Source of the DNA: DASYAN01 sp963727755
Lineage (GTDB): Bacteria; Chloroflexota; Ktedonobacteria; Ktedonobacterales; Ktedonobacteraceae
NCBI GenBank assembly: GCA_963727755.1
Contig: CAVSHN010000012.1
Coordinates: 62,001 to 126,000, forward strand
Reading direction: 5' to 3'
Length of the DNA stretch: 64,000 bases
Shown in pieces: positions 9,438 through 19,700 of this stretch (position 1 is its first letter; every line of letters begins with the position of its first letter). Below the pieces are notes generated by a model. That model saw only the letters and a list, made by a program, of their open reading frames with translations. It did not search any database and had not been told where the DNA came from. The position numbers and the translations under genes were made by a program.

Positions 9438-10739
9438 ATGCCTGAAGGTACACGGCCACGCCCTGAGGGGGACCGCACTGGAAGCGAGAATGCAGAAACT
9501 CCCCGTTCTAAACCGTTTGATGCGACAAAAAAGCAATTTGATCAACAAAAAGCAGGCAAGGAGAAGAAGAAGCTTACTGCCAGTGAACGATTGGAACGGC
9601 TTGTCGAATCAAAAGTCGGAGAGGAACTTATAGGTAAGGATAAGAACGACTTAGGTCTTGGTTTTGACAAATACCTCGGCTTTGATGCTATTACAACTAT
9701 CAATCTGACAAAAATAAAAGCAGGAAAACTTCGTGTTTTTACAAAAGGTGAAAAATACTATATTACTACTGAGGATAAAGAGAAGGGTTATCTTACCACA
9801 AAAAATGAATTCAAGTCAGAGACAATAACAGATGGATTGATTAATAATATTGAGTCGAATATTTATAAAGTTACATGGGATCTTCCAAATATCCATGCAG
9901 TTAAGAGAAATAATTGGAGAAATGATTGGAGAAATGATTTGAGAAATGATTTGAGAAATGTAAAGAGTGAAGACAAGAGGATTGTAATTACAGATAATAC
10001 GAAAGATCTACCGGAAACTCTGACACGCCCAAAAGATGCTGCAACAATACAGAGCTGCGACGAGAACGAATGGAAGAGGATACTCCCCGGTACAGACGCA
10101 GGAATTGATCTGAGCGATAGTACTAGCGGTAAAGCACAATTATATGAACTCAAGTGTATTGCCTGTGAAAGACTGAAAAATTATGTAGTAAAAAAAGCAA
10201 TTAAACCTTTAAAGTGTTGGTTGCAAAATCTTTTTCAGGGCAAGAAAATAGGGTATAGCATAAGAAAAGATGTCTATGTCTCTAAAGAAGGTCAATACCG
10301 TGTTAGTGATAAGAAGCCAAGAGAAGATGGCTGGGAGCGTGTAGATGTAGATAATATGTCTGTTGAACAGCTTAGGAAGATACGAGAGCGCATACGGGAC
10401 AACCAGGGTAAAGTTGAGTGTGATCTAAAGGTATATGCGATACAACCAATGGATCAGGCCAGCAACGAGATCTTAATGACTGATGATAGCCGCCTTGTTA
10501 CTACGAGGATAAACAAGGATTGGAAGATGGCACTGCCTGGGACACAAATTGGGATTGAATTTAGTAGCGATGAAGACAAAATTGAAGGACAGAAAAAAAT
10601 TTATGAGGCATTTTCTGAAAAGCAGGATGTGTTTAGTAAGCTATTAGCGTCATGCGAGGAGCTGTTTAGTAAGCTATATCTCACCATTCGCACAGTCAAG
10701 CGGGGCCTTTTTGTAAATAGTGGAGGGACGCTCTCATAG
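9438..10739 (+). CDS. Hypothetical protein with a duplicated module
   Basis: 433 residues, basic and polar, no signal peptide or membrane helix. AGGAGA lies 8 nt before the ATG. It contains two related segments: one around residues 185-235 (ITDNTKDL...WKRILPGTDAGIDLS) and one around 340-385 (MTDDSRLV...WKMALPGTQIGIEFS). The shared core is W-K-x-x-LPGT-x-x-GI, so the protein has an internal duplication. Between them is a segment around 280-300 (KDVYVSKEGQYRVSDKKP). A short DNA repeat at 9908-9960 encodes NDWRNDWRNDLRNDLRN. I do not recognise the family. It opens a run of repeat-rich genes and is followed by a transposase insertion. Confidence 0.6.
   Translation: MPEGTRPRPEGDRTGSENAETPRSKPFDATKKQFDQQKAGKEKKKLTASERLERLVESKVGEELIGKDKNDLGLGFDKYLGFDAITTINLTKIKAGKLRVFTKGEKYYITTEDKEKGYLTTKNEFKSETITDGLINNIESNIYKVTWDLPNIHAVKRNNWRNDWRNDLRNDLRNVKSEDKRIVITDNTKDLPETLTRPKDAATIQSCDENEWKRILPGTDAGIDLSDSTSGKAQLYELKCIACERLKNYVVKKAIKPLKCWLQNLFQGKKIGYSIRKDVYVSKEGQYRVSDKKPREDGWERVDVDNMSVEQLRKIRERIRDNQGKVECDLKVYAIQPMDQASNEILMTDDSRLVTTRINKDWKMALPGTQIGIEFSSDEDKIEGQKKIYEAFSEKQDVFSKLLASCEELFSKLYLTIRTVKRGLFVNSGGTLS
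9908..9960 (+). repeat. Short tandem repeat, GAGAAATGATT units
   Basis: About four imperfect units of 12 bp (GGAGAAATGATT / TGAGAAATGATT) within the 9438 gene, keeping the frame and encoding repeated RND triplets. Confidence 0.6.
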
Positions 10740-10845
10740 TGGGAGTGGATAGCATGGGTGCAAATCGGATATGATAATGGCAGACTCCCTAGCACGTATG
10801 GGGGCAAGTAAACGCCCGTGAGTAAATAATTAGGAGAAGCGCCTG

Positions 10846-12602
10846 ATGCAAGATATAGCCGTTGACAATGAAATAATCGATGATGTCGTTGTATTGATAG
10901 AACAAATCAAGCGTATGGGTTTACCCGCCCTGATCGACATCGTGTGCAAGAGGTATTGTGTTGGAGGGAGGCTAAGCTGGGGCTGGACACTGTGTATCTG
11001 GCTAGCCTACATGATCAGCGAAGGAGACCATCGCAAGCTACCAGTGCAAGCTTGGGTACGTGGAATGCATGACACTCTAGAAGCAATAACAGGCCAGAAA
11101 ATTAGCGATACCGACTGCAGCGATGATCGCTTAACCATCGCATTATCATATTTAAGTGACGATAACAATTGGCACAAGACAGAGGAGATGTTAGCCAAAA
11201 ATCTGGTAAAAGTCTATGATCTGCGTAAAAAGACCATGCATATCGACGCCACAACGATTTCAGGTTATCGAGAAGGAGGGGAAGGGAGCCTCTGGCAATT
11301 TGGTCACAGTAAAGATAATCCTGCATTACGTCAAATAAAGCTAATGATGGCAGTACTAGCGCCACTGGGTTTGCCAGTCGCACTAGATGTTTTGGCTGGG
11401 CAACATGCCGATGACCCGTTCTATCTCCCACTGATCGAGCGCGTCCATTCCTTCTTGGGTGAAGATTGCCAATTGCTCTTGGTCGGTGATTGTAAGATGA
11501 GCGCACTAGCAACACGGGCGGGTATCATGCGACTTGGGCATCACTACCTCACTCCATTAGCACTGGTGGGGGAAACAGCATCGGCCATGAAAACGTGGGT
11601 TACGATGGCTTTATCCATGGGAGAAGACAACTGGCAGCAAGTGGTCATCAAGGATGGAGATCAGGAGATAACCATCGCGAAGGGCTATGAATTCACGAGG
11701 AGCTGCCAAGACGATCACGGAGGCAGTTGGCAAGAGCGTGTCCTGGTGGTGTATTCTCCTGCCCATGCCCACAAGCAATCCCAAGATTTGCAGAAGCGGA
11801 TCGAAAAAGCCAAAAAGCTATTCTAGCACTAACGCCAGCAATTGGTCCGGGCAGACGACAGCTTCGTGAGGAAGCCGTGCTCCAAGCCGCTGCGGAAGCG
11901 ATACTTGTCAAATATGACGTTGTGGGTCTGCTGCATTACCATTACGTGCAGGAGACGTGGACGACCGAGAAGTACGTTGGCCGAGGACGTGGTAGCATCA
12001 ACCGAGAAAAAGAGATCACCGAGCATTGTCGTTATCAGGTGACAGTAGTCGAGGGCATCGATACGGCCATCACGGCGCGGGCTGCCACCTTGGGTTGGCG
12101 GGCTTATGTTACTAATGCATCTGTTGCTTGCTTGTCTTTCCAAGAGGCCGTTCTGGAATATCGCCACGAATATTTGGTTGAGCGTGCTTTCGAGCGCTTG
12201 AAAGGAAAATACTTAGCTCTGGCACCCATGTTCGTGAAACGTGACGATCAGGTTATCGGACTGTCTCGCTTACTTAGTCTTGCGGTTTGCATCTTGACGC
12301 TTGTGGAGTTCACCGTGCGCCGCCAGCTTGAAGCTGAGCAGACCAAAATTGCTGGCTTATTCCTCGACAGTGCACGCAAGGAGACGGACCGACCAACTGC
12401 GGAGCGCATCTTGCAGTCTTTTCGGAAAATTATCCTGACGCGCATCACTTTGCCTAACCAGATTATTTATCATATCACACCTCTTAATCCGGTTCAGCAA
12501 AGACTTCTTGCTCTGCTGGGTTTTCCACCTGATCTCTATTCGCGACTAGCTCGCACGATACCTTCCGATCACCAACTGCTCGCAGGGAGTTCTATGGGAT
12601 GA
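10846..12602 (+). pseudogene. IS4-superfamily (IS1634-like) transposase split by a -1 frameshift
   Basis: DDE transposase. The first frame (10846-11826) has MHIDATTISGY around the first catalytic Asp and LLLVGDCKMSALATRAGI around the second. The second frame (to 12602) has the C-terminal YEHRYLVERAFERLKGK-type region (here EYRHEYLVERAFERLKGK) with the catalytic Glu. The join is at the A5G run at 11812-11817: a -1 slip there gives KAKK-AILALTPAIGPGRRQ, which matches the continuous family sequence. This may be programmed frameshifting, used by several IS families, or a 1-nt deletion. AGGAGAAG precedes the ATG. The element boundaries are not resolved; a weak inverted match exists between 10781 (CAGACTCCCTAGCACG) and 12581. 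Confidence 0.75.
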
Positions 12603-12716
12603 CTCGATCGCACTGTAATTTCTCTTATCCCATCTGGATTGTGCGAATGATGAGTATATTGGAATAATACTGATAAAAAAGAAATAGAGAACTTGGAGAG
12701 AGCATATTCGGAAATT

Positions 12717-14099
12717 ATGAGTAATTTGGTGGACGAAGCAAAACGGAAGCGGTCAATTAACTCATTTAGACTATATTTAGGTAAATATGTTGTAAATAAA
12801 GGTCTAAGTGCAAAGTATGCATCGGACTTAGCAACACTTAGCATTTCAGTCAAGCCTGAGAGTGATGCTCGGCAAGGGCAGACTTCCGGAGCGGAGGAAC
12901 AGCGTCGAGCGGAGGAACAGCGTCGAGCGGAGGAACAGCGCAGAGCGGAGGAACAGCGTAGAGCCGATGAACAGCGTAGAGCCGATGAACAGCGTAGAGC
13001 CGATGAACAGCGTAGAGCCGATGAACAGCGTCGGGCTGATGAACAGCGTCGAACCGATGAACAGCGTCGAACCGATGAACAGCGTCGAGCTGATGAACAG
13101 CGTCGAGCCGATGAACAGCGTCGAACCGATGAACAGCGTCGGGCGGAGGAACAGCGTCGAGCCGATGAACAGTGTCGGGCGGAGGAACAGCGTCGAGCCG
13201 ATGAACAGCGTCAAGCCGATGAACAGCGTCGAACCGATGAACAGCGTCGAGCCGATGGTAGAGATGGGGAAAATAGAGACCGAACCGAAGAGGAAGTGAA
13301 GCGTTTAATTACAGAGAAGATAGATAATAAACTTAAGGGTGTTCCCTGGGAAGGAGACGCGAGGAAGCTATTGATCAATAAGGTAGGAGAGTGTCTGAAA
13401 ATAGCCAATCTTAATACTTTGACTGCAGACAATCCGGCAGTGGAAAAGTATATCAAAAGTTTTATAGGCAATCTAGCATTAAATTACGACGGTACTATAA
13501 AAATAGGAGTTTCAAAATCGGAAGCTTCAAAATCGGAAGCTTCAAAATCGGAAGCTTCAAAATCGGAAGCTTCAAAATCGGAAGCTTCAAAATCGGAAGT
13601 TTCAAAATCAGAAGCTTCAAAATCAGAAGCTGATTTATTAGAAGGAAAGTGTAAGTATACAGTCTCTGGCGATGGCGTGATTTGCCTGATTCGCGCTCTT
13701 CTTGTCACAGCAGGTTTTAAGAGGGGTGAAAAGTATTCAGAGGATCGGGTCAAGTTTGAGTGCATTGTTAGTTATGTGAGAATGGAATGTGGGAATTTAG
13801 AAAATGGGGAGCTAAAACCGCTTGGCGAGGCAGCGGAAAAAGCAGTAATTAATATCTTGCGTAACCTTACTATTGATAATAAACATGTTATTGATCAAAA
13901 ACGTACTATAAATATGCATGAAGTAGATCTATGCAACAAGCTAAAACCGGGTAATAAATGCCTACATGCTGGCGAAGAAGATTTGCAACCATATCAGATA
14001 ATATGTGAAAATATAACCAAATATAGAGCGGTGACTGAAGATAATGCGGTACTAGAAACAGCACCATGTGGACAGATGAAAATTGTAAGTAGTAGCTGA
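12717..14099 (+). CDS. Hypothetical protein with charged coiled-coil and SKSEA repeats
   Basis: Residues 1-45 are a short helical N-domain. From about residue 55 to 180 the protein is an almost pure 6-residue repeat (RADEQR/RAEEQR, about 20 units), which should form a long highly charged helix. A globular segment follows (EEVKRLITEKIDNKLKGVPWEG), then eight SKSEA repeats, then a Cys-containing C-terminal domain of about 150 residues. ATG 12717 and TTG 12693 are both possible starts; neither has a good Shine-Dalgarno, and the nearby transposase insertion may have removed the original 5' end. No family recognised. The C-terminal domain may be the functional part, with the repeats acting as a spacer. 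Confidence 0.6.
   Translation: MSNLVDEAKRKRSINSFRLYLGKYVVNKGLSAKYASDLATLSISVKPESDARQGQTSGAEEQRRAEEQRRAEEQRRAEEQRRADEQRRADEQRRADEQRRADEQRRADEQRRTDEQRRTDEQRRADEQRRADEQRRTDEQRRAEEQRRADEQCRAEEQRRADEQRQADEQRRTDEQRRADGRDGENRDRTEEEVKRLITEKIDNKLKGVPWEGDARKLLINKVGECLKIANLNTLTADNPAVEKYIKSFIGNLALNYDGTIKIGVSKSEASKSEASKSEASKSEASKSEASKSEVSKSEASKSEADLLEGKCKYTVSGDGVICLIRALLVTAGFKRGEKYSEDRVKFECIVSYVRMECGNLENGELKPLGEAAEKAVINILRNLTIDNKHVIDQKRTINMHEVDLCNKLKPGNKCLHAGEEDLQPYQIICENITKYRAVTEDNAVLETAPCGQMKIVSSS
12886..13257 (+). repeat. 18-bp coding tandem repeat (RADEQR)
   Basis: About 20 units of an 18-bp repeat (GCCGATGAACAGCGTCGA and variants). Open frames on the other strand and in another forward frame here are shadows of the repeat. 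Confidence 0.9.
13508..13630 (+). repeat. 15-bp coding tandem repeat (SKSEA)
   Basis: Eight near-identical copies of TCAAAATCGGAAGCT, encoding SKSEA, with only single-base variants (one A-to-V change). Confidence 0.9.
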
Positions 14100-14291
14100 G
14101 ATTTAGCTTGACACCTTGATGTATTGATAGCAACTTACAAGAAAAGGCAACTTATTCTCAGGCCATTCCTATAAATGCGTATGATACCAACTTGCTTTCT
14201 GAGAGGCAATTTTCAAGTGAATGAGTGAATTTGATGTATTGAAAGTTGCATTACAGAATGCAGATTGATATTAGAAAGGAAAAAAAGTATA

Positions 14292-16469
14292 ATGTTACCT
14301 CGTGAAATCAGGATAGCTTCAGACGCCAATGAAAATCATAATCCAGCTCATAAGACAACCTCAAATAGTCTGGATCTTATCCGTCTCAACTGCAAAGGGA
14401 AAGGTCTAGCATCCTCTAATGAGACCGAGCCAAACGATGGGAGAGCCATTGGAGAGGATGGCAAGCCTCTCCCAAGGACTGTGAATATCACTGATAATCT
14501 GTATGCTAGCTTGCTGGGAGGGGCCAGGGGTGATCAAGCGAGTACGAGTGAGTATGTGTCACCTCAGGCCTTGGCTAACATGTCAGCTGAAGAAAAGATC
14601 GACTGGCTCCTAGAGGGCAACCTAGCCCAGGTCCTTGGACCAAACGGTGACCGTGCCTTTGTGCCTGTCATTGTTAAAGTACTACAAAACGGGATTATAA
14701 ATAGTAGGTTACGTTATGGTGTAGCAAAGGCGCTTGGAACTATAGAAGCTGCACTCCATAACACTGGTATTACTCCAGAGTTGAAGAAAATACTGAATGA
14801 CGGAAGTATAAATAGTAGGTTACGTTATGGTGTAGCAGAGGCACTTGGAACTATAGAAGCTGCACTCCATAACACTGGTATTACTCCAGAGTTGAAGAAA
14901 ATACTGAATGACGGAAGTATAAATAGTAGGTTACGTTATGGTGTAGCAGAGGCACTTGGAACTATAGAAGCTGCACTTCATAAAACTGATATTACATCAG
15001 AATTAAAGAAAATACTTCATGACAGAAGTATAGATGGATGGGTACGCAGTAGCGCAGCAGAGGCACTTGGAACTATAGAAGCTGCACTCCATAACACTGG
15101 CATTACATCAGAATTAAAGAGAATACTTCATGACGAGAATATAGATGTAGATGTGCGCTGTGGTGCAGCAAAGGCACTTGGAACTATAGAAGCTGCACTC
15201 CATAATACTGGTATTACTCCAGAGTTGAAGAAAATACTTCATGACAGAAGTATAAATAGCAGGTTACGTTGTGGTGCAGTAGAGGCACTTGGAACTATAG
15301 AAGCTGCACTCCATAACACTGGTATTACTCCAGAGTTGAAGAAAATACTTAATGACAGAAGTATAGATGGATGGGTGCGTAGTAATGCAGCAAAGGCACT
15401 TGGAACTATAGAAGCTGCACTCCATAACACTAGTATTACATCAGAATTAAAGAGAATACTTCATGACGAGAATATAGATGTAGATGTGCGTTGTGGTGCA
15501 GCAAAGGCACTTGGAACTATAGAAGCTGCACTCCATAACACTGGTATAGCTCCAGAGTTTAAGATAATGTTGAGTGACGAGGATATAGATGGATGGGTGC
15601 GCTATGGTATCGCAGATGCACTTGGAGCTATAGAAGCTGTACTCCATAATACTGGTATTGCATCAGAGTTGAAGAAAACACTAAATAACAGAAATATAGA
15701 TTACTGGCCGCGTTATGGCGCAGCAAAGGCGCTTGGTACTATAATTCAAGCACGTACTAAGCAACAGATTGATAACGAAATGAGAAAAGTTATAGATGAA
15801 TATCCCCAAATGCAAGAGAGAGAAAAGATGCTAAAACAAGAAGTACAACAACTGCTGCAAGAGCGCAATCAGGCGCAGGGAGAATGTGATCGCCTGCAGA
15901 CACAGCTCACAAATGCACAGCAAGAACATAACCGCGCTCAGGAGCAGATGATAAAGATGCAGCGAGAACTCAATCAAGCATTAAGGGGAGATTTGAGAGC
16001 CAATGATGCTTTGCCAACAACTGTAGAGGGCATGCAGGAACAGTTGGAGCGAGGACACAGGAGACAGCAGGAGTTATTCGAAAGAGTGTTCAAGCTCCAA
16101 GAAGCCATCCAGAGGACACTCTTGGAGCGAGGAGAGGATGTGCCGAGGACAGAACGGCTTAACGACTTGCTACGGCTGGGGATTTGGAATCTAGTGGGCT
16201 ATCACCGTCTGGATGAAATGCTCTTTCCACGTCAAGAGTTTGGGGAGCTGCCTAGTATCAGGCAGAGAGTACGCAACTTCTATCTGCAGACGGTCAGTGA
16301 GTCTGCATCTCTGGGATTTTCACAAGGGCAAGTCGCAGGAGAGTTTACCGATCAACTTGAGGATCAACTGGAGGCGCATAGTCGACCAAACCAGGAATAT
16401 ATCGATACGATCGAAGATGTCCAAGAGGAGTTGACAGGAAGGAGGCCAAATCGCACACAGCGGCGTTAG
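14292..16469 (+). CDS. HEAT-repeat protein with C-terminal coiled coil
   Basis: After a 140-residue N-terminal region (conserved-looking ANMSAEEKIDWLLEGNLAQ), about ten 37-residue helical repeats follow, with the core YGVAKALGTIEAALHNTGI. They resemble HEAT/armadillo repeats that form curved protein-binding scaffolds. Residues 500-580 form a Gln/Glu-rich coiled coil, and the last 150 residues are a helical domain I do not recognise. ATG 14292 is chosen over TTG 14265 because AGAAAGGA precedes it and the protein starts cleanly. No signal peptide, so it is probably a cytoplasmic scaffold. The near-identity of the repeats at DNA level points to recent expansion by unequal recombination. Confidence 0.7.
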   Translation: MLPREIRIASDANENHNPAHKTTSNSLDLIRLNCKGKGLASSNETEPNDGRAIGEDGKPLPRTVNITDNLYASLLGGARGDQASTSEYVSPQALANMSAEEKIDWLLEGNLAQVLGPNGDRAFVPVIVKVLQNGIINSRLRYGVAKALGTIEAALHNTGITPELKKILNDGSINSRLRYGVAEALGTIEAALHNTGITPELKKILNDGSINSRLRYGVAEALGTIEAALHKTDITSELKKILHDRSIDGWVRSSAAEALGTIEAALHNTGITSELKRILHDENIDVDVRCGAAKALGTIEAALHNTGITPELKKILHDRSINSRLRCGAVEALGTIEAALHNTGITPELKKILNDRSIDGWVRSNAAKALGTIEAALHNTSITSELKRILHDENIDVDVRCGAAKALGTIEAALHNTGIAPEFKIMLSDEDIDGWVRYGIADALGAIEAVLHNTGIASELKKTLNNRNIDYWPRYGAAKALGTIIQARTKQQIDNEMRKVIDEYPQMQEREKMLKQEVQQLLQERNQAQGECDRLQTQLTNAQQEHNRAQEQMIKMQRELNQALRGDLRANDALPTTVEGMQEQLERGHRRQQELFERVFKLQEAIQRTLLERGEDVPRTERLNDLLRLGIWNLVGYHRLDEMLFPRQEFGELPSIRQRVRNFYLQTVSESASLGFSQGQVAGEFTDQLEDQLEAHSRPNQEYIDTIEDVQEELTGRRPNRTQRR
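14700..15760 (+). repeat. 111-bp coding tandem repeat (HEAT units)
   Basis: The period is exactly 111 bp, as seen from the spacing of ATAGTAGG at 14701 and 14812. About nine full units and one partial unit are present, many differing by only a few bases. Confidence 0.85.
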
Positions 16470-16753
16470 CCATACCATCTAGACTTGCCCTTGCAAGGAT
16501 GCTCAGATCATCCCACAAGGAAATACTCTTCTTACAAGATATTCAAGCATTATTCACCGTCTGATAAGTTGCTAACCTATTAGTCATACTTTGTAGTATA
16601 TATGTTCCTCGTATGTAGTCCCGAATAGCACTTCCTCATTGATGCGCATGACTACAGCTTATCAAGAGGTAGGTAACTTTTGACGTTTTTTCGCTTGTAT
16701 AACTTTAAAATAATATGTCACATTTGAAATGTGAAGAAAAAGGATATCTTCTC

Positions 16754-19700
16754 ATGGGCAATGGTAAATCTACTGGCGGCGGTAACGACTGGTCAAATAC
16801 GAACGATGGTGGCTGGTCATCATGGCAGAATACGAACGATGACGACTGGTCATCACGGCAGAATGCGGACTATGGTGGCTGGTCATCATCCCAGAATGTA
16901 GACTCCAGCGGAGGAGCATTCTTACGCCAATTGTTTGAGAATCGTGATTTACCCTCATCATCCATCAATGATCTGCGAGACAGATACAGTGACTTACCCC
17001 CATCATTAGATGATTTTTTAGACAGATATCGCCGCGGGCGGTCTTCATCGCGCACTCCTCCAACCTCACCCAGACGTCGCAGTTTGTCTCCACCGTCACC
17101 TCCAGATCGGTATGCAATAGAGGTCGCAGCGAGACACCCCCACCATTCTCCGATTGGCATCCAGACAGAGATACTCCACCACTCTCGCGGACCTCATCCA
17201 GACGTGACAGCTGGTCACCCCCACCATCGCGAACACCACCCAGAGGCCGCAGCGAGTCTCCACCATTCTCGCGGTATATCGACGTTGATCGATCCAGTAG
17301 TCCAGTCGAAGAAACGAGAAGCTCACCTGCTCGTAATAGCAGCCTCATAGGTCTGGGGATCAACCCACGAGACTGGCCAGAGCAGCCAGCTAGTCCAAGC
17401 ACTCCTTTCCTCCTCGAAAGAGAGCAACTCATTGAAGAGAGGCAGATCAAGGAAATAGAGTTAAAAAGTTGGATTGATGCTGGCAGATGGTCCGTCTTCG
17501 AGAACACACGTGCAGAAAATCTGTCAGCCGAGCTGGATACAGCGGAAATGTTGGGTATTAAACCGCTGCATGTAGATGATCCAGACTTTGGGCAAGTGGC
17601 AAGTGTTGGCCCTATTAAATGGGTAGTAATGGAAAGTGGAGAACTACTCGTAGCTCAGAGTATCATAGCTCATACTGTGTTAACAAATGGTGGTGATGTT
17701 ATGGCAGCAGGTGAGGCTTTGATCGCTATAGATGGCAATGAGCGTACATGCCTTGAGATCAATGCCAATAGTGATCACTATCAGCTAGATGAACGTAGCT
17801 TAGAAGTTGGAAGACAAGCTTTTGCTCAATTTGGCATTCAATTTGCGGAAGAAGAAAGACCGCATGATATCGGGCATGATGAAAGAAATAGTGGCATTGG
17901 TGGTTCGGATGCTGTGGTCCAAGAAGAACCGCGAGTCTTTGAAAATATGCGTCCAGAGGATCTGGCGGCTGAGCTAGAGACAGCAGAAATGTTGGGTATT
18001 CGACCCGTGCACGTGGATGATCCCAAGTTTGAGCACATGGCCAATGAACACGAAGGTCAAATCATCTGGGTAGTACTGGAAAGCGGACAACTGCTCACCG
18101 CACCCGATCTCGTGGCCCATACCGTGTTGTCAGCAGGTGAAGCTGTGATTGCAGCAGGGAGTGCTATCGTAGCTATAAATGGCAATGAGCGTTTTTGCAT
18201 TGAGATCACAACCAACAGTAATAACTATCAAGCCGATGATCAGAGCTTGGAAGTAGGCAAGCAGGCTTTTGCTGCATCTGGCATTCAATTAGTGGAAGAA
18301 GCAAGGCCGCATGACGATGGGCGTGACAATGAGCATGATGATGGGCGCGACAATGGGCGTGATGAAAGAAATAGTCGCAATGGTGCTTCGGATGCAGTGG
18401 TCCAGGAGGAACCGCAAGTCTTTGCCAATACGCATCCAGAGGATCTAGCAGCTGAGCTAGAGACAGCGGAAGTATTGGGTATTAGACCCATGCGCGTGGA
18501 TGATCCCGACTTTGAGCAAATGGCCAATGAACACGAAGGTCAAATCATCTGGGTAGTACTGGAAAGTGGCCAACTGCTCATCGCACCCGATCTCGTGGCC
18601 CATACCGTGTTGTCAGCAGGCGAAGCTGTGATTGCAGCTGGGAGTGCTATCGTAGCTATAAATGGTAATGAGCGTTTTTGCATTGAGATCACAACCAACA
18701 GTAATAACTATCAAGCCGATGATCAGAGCTTGGAAGCAGGCAAACAGGCTTTTGCTACATCTGGCATTCAATTAGTGGAAGAAGCAAGGCCGCATGACGA
18801 TGGGCGTGACAATGAGCATGACGATGGGCGTGACAATGAGCATGATGATGGGCGCGACAATGGGCGTGATGATGGGCGCGACAATGGGCGTGATGAAAGA
18901 AATAGTCGCAATGGTGCTTCGGATGCAGTGGTCCAGGAGGAACCGCGAGTCTTTGCCAATACGCATCCAGAGGATCTGGCGGCTGAGCTAGAGACAGCGG
19001 AAATATTGGGTATTAGCCCAATACACGTGGATGATCCCGACTTTAGGCAATTGGCGAATGTTGGTCCCATGAAATGGGTCGTCACTCAAAACGGTGACCT
19101 GCTCGTCGCTTCCAGTGTCGTAGCCCATACGGTTTTAACCAATGGAGAAGCAGTCATTGCGGCAGGAGAGGCTGAAGTTGCGGTAAATGGCCATCAACGT
19201 GGCCTTGAGATCAATACTAGGAGCGATCACTATCCATCCGATGAGCGCAGTCTGGAGATTGGAAGACGAGCATTTGAGGCGTTTGGCATTGAGTTTCCGT
19301 TAGCAGCAGGCAACGTCGAGGGTGGTGATGGTGGCATTGCTGTTGCTGTCCAACCAGAAATGAGTCTCCATGCACCTCCCTCTCCACAGCGGGAAGGGTT
19401 GGATCAGCAGGCTAGCACAAGTGGCGCTTCTCCCTTCGAAATTGTGCAGGAGCCAGAGACTCAAGAGGTTGCCGATGGCGGGCATGGTGATGGAAATGGT
19501 GAAGGAAACAGTGGTGGTGATGGTGGTGGAGGTAATGGCGGTGATGATAGCTATGAAACAGGGGATGAAGAGTCAAGTAGTAGTAGTAGCAGTGATGAAG
19601 ATGAAGATGAGGGTGATAGATTTAGACGTGCAACGAAAGAGATATGGCAGATGTTGGCGGGTAGAAGGCGAGCAGAGGGTGAGGATATATCGCAGAGGAG

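Noticed and set aside
10781..12596. Terminal inverted repeats of the IS4-like element (CAGACTCCCTAGCACG versus the complement of 12581-12596)
   Set aside because: Match is partial and the right arm would lie inside the transposase end; no target-site duplication seen.
12846..13299. Open frames on the minus strand and in the second plus frame across the 18-bp repeat
   Set aside because: They exist only because an 18-bp repeat without stops is open in several frames; the real frame continues into non-repeat sequence on both sides.
18285..19085. Minus-strand ORFs with LSRPSSCS repeats
   Set aside because: Shadows of the GRDNEHDD-encoding repeats; no start signals and no non-repeat extension.
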